NCBI GenBank assembly: GCA_030429585.1
Contig: JAUIEU010000001.1
Location: 1,953,848 to 2,017,847 of the forward strand
Length of the DNA stretch: 64,000 nucleotides
Direction of reading: 5' to 3'
From: a bacterium
GTDB taxonomy: Bacteria; Cyanobacteriota; Vampirovibrionia; Vampirovibrionales; Vampirovibrionaceae
Both the position numbers and the translations under genes were made by a program. A model generated the notes under the pieces. It was not told the DNA's origin and searched no databases. It saw only the letters and a list, made by a program, of their open reading frames with translations. Below, piece by piece: positions 63,495-64,000 of the stretch (within the stretch, counting starts at the first letter, position 1; the number at the start of each line of letters is the position of its first letter).

Positions 63495-63647
63495 AGATGT
63501 ATTGCTGGGCCAGGCGAGGATACTTACATACGCCCAGAGATAGTGCCCTTACAGTTAGGGTTATTGCAGCGGTAGTAGGTAAGTCGATTGGGTTCATAAT
63601 AGTATAGAGAGGTCGGTATCCTTGTTGAACTATTGGTGATTGTGTCC

Positions 63648-64000
63648 ATGTCGTCTCCTTACCTTATCGTTGGTTTAGGCAACCCTGGCAAACAGTACGA
63701 ACATACCCGCCATAATGCGGGGTTTATGGTGGTGGAACACCTCTCTCGACAATGGGGAATAGTGGGTAAGCAAGAGAAAAAATTTGAGGCCATTGTGGGC
63801 AAAGGGGCGGTAACCCTGCCTACAGGGGCTAGCGTAACGGCCTTGTTGGCTCAGCCCACCACCTTTATGAATTTGTCGGGTCGGTCAGTGGCGGCGATAC
63901 TCCAATTCTACAAAATCCCTCAGGAGCACCTAATTGTGGTGGTGGATGATATAGCGTTGCCCCTAGGCAAAGTGCGTTTTCGGCCTGAAGGTAGTGAAGG
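63648..64000 (+). CDS. pth: Peptidyl-tRNA hydrolase, 5' part (cut by window end)
   Basis: The reading frame from the ATG at 63648 (MSSPYLIVGLGNPGKQYE) is open to the end of the window. Pth releases peptides from tRNAs that drop off the ribosome. The catalytic His lies in TRHNAGFMVVEHL, followed by QPTTFMNLSGRSV and VVVDDIALPLGKVRF, all standard. About 117 of the usual 190 residues are present. GTG at 63642 is an alternative start. Confidence 0.95.
   Translation, partial: MSSPYLIVGLGNPGKQYEHTRHNAGFMVVEHLSRQWGIVGKQEKKFEAIVGKGAVTLPTGASVTALLAQPTTFMNLSGRSVAAILQFYKIPQEHLIVVVDDIALPLGKVRFRPEGSE

Overview
The window is a gene-dense bacterial chromosome segment of moderate GC with short intergenic gaps and many TTG or GTG starts. 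No rRNA, tRNA, CRISPR array, transposase or phage block is visible. The core genes fit a diderm-like, cyanobacteria-related lineage: a DUF512-type PDZ/radical SAM protein, RecJ with a long C-terminal extension, RNase HIII, DapF, a full secY-adk-map-infA-rpmJ-rpsM-rpsK-rpsD-rpoA-rplQ block, and a lone FliI-type ATPase. A non-photosynthetic relative of Cyanobacteria (Vampirovibrionia/Melainabacteria) is my best guess, but it is an inference from gene content and not a demonstrated placement.

Layout. 0-9.6 kb: FAA-hydrolase-family enzyme, a lineage-specific membrane protein, fliI, ruvB, recJ, apt, pyrB. 9.7-15.6 kb: an AT-richer accessory island with two related EF-hand-like proteins ending in an LFGG-rich hydrophobic tail, an unknown lysine-tailed protein, and a large TPR protein. 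16.1-19.6 kb: a wbpA-wbpB-wbpD-like cassette for a UDP-diacetamido-uronic-acid sugar, then a thiamine-binding MTH1187-family protein. 19.8-26.2 kb: a glycine-rich small protein, an ABC-2 exporter, a GAF/HD-GYP-like protein with its catalytic motifs lost, a LipM-like ligase and a DJ-1/PfpI protein. 26.2-26.5 kb: a non-coding stretch ending in a strong intrinsic terminator, possibly a small RNA. 26.6-38.5 kb: beta-propeller protein, dapF, a GT39-type glycosyltransferase, a MerR-like/coiled-coil protein, a TauE-type permease, CPXCG protein, DoxX, ruvX, a helical-repeat protein and the DUF512 protein. 38.7-45.6 kb: the secY/alpha ribosomal operon. 45.7-52.8 kb: radA, rnhC, a secreted beta-rich protein, a transaldolase-like aldolase and a 769-residue membrane protein. 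53.1-60.5 kb: a compact lipoate and 2-oxoacid dehydrogenase operon (lipA, E1 alpha, E1 beta, E2, an AbiGi-like gene, E3, lipB). 60.8-64 kb: gatC, pyrG, a TPR protein and the 5' part of pth.

How the genes fit together. lipA and lipB make the lipoyl cofactor used by the E2 encoded between them, and E3 reoxidises it; a third lipoate-type enzyme (LipM-like) lies 29 kb away. WbpA, WbpB and WbpD homologues are steps of one nucleotide-sugar route whose aminotransferase and epimerase are not here. Several recombination or repair genes (ruvB, recJ, ruvX, radA, rnhC) are scattered through the window.

Most notable items: an AbiGi-like abortive-infection gene embedded in the dehydrogenase operon; the EF-hand/LFGG paralogue pair; a loose N-terminal motif shared by several AT-rich orphan proteins; a degenerate HD-GYP protein; and four convergent gene pairs that overlap by exactly 4 nt at their stop codons.
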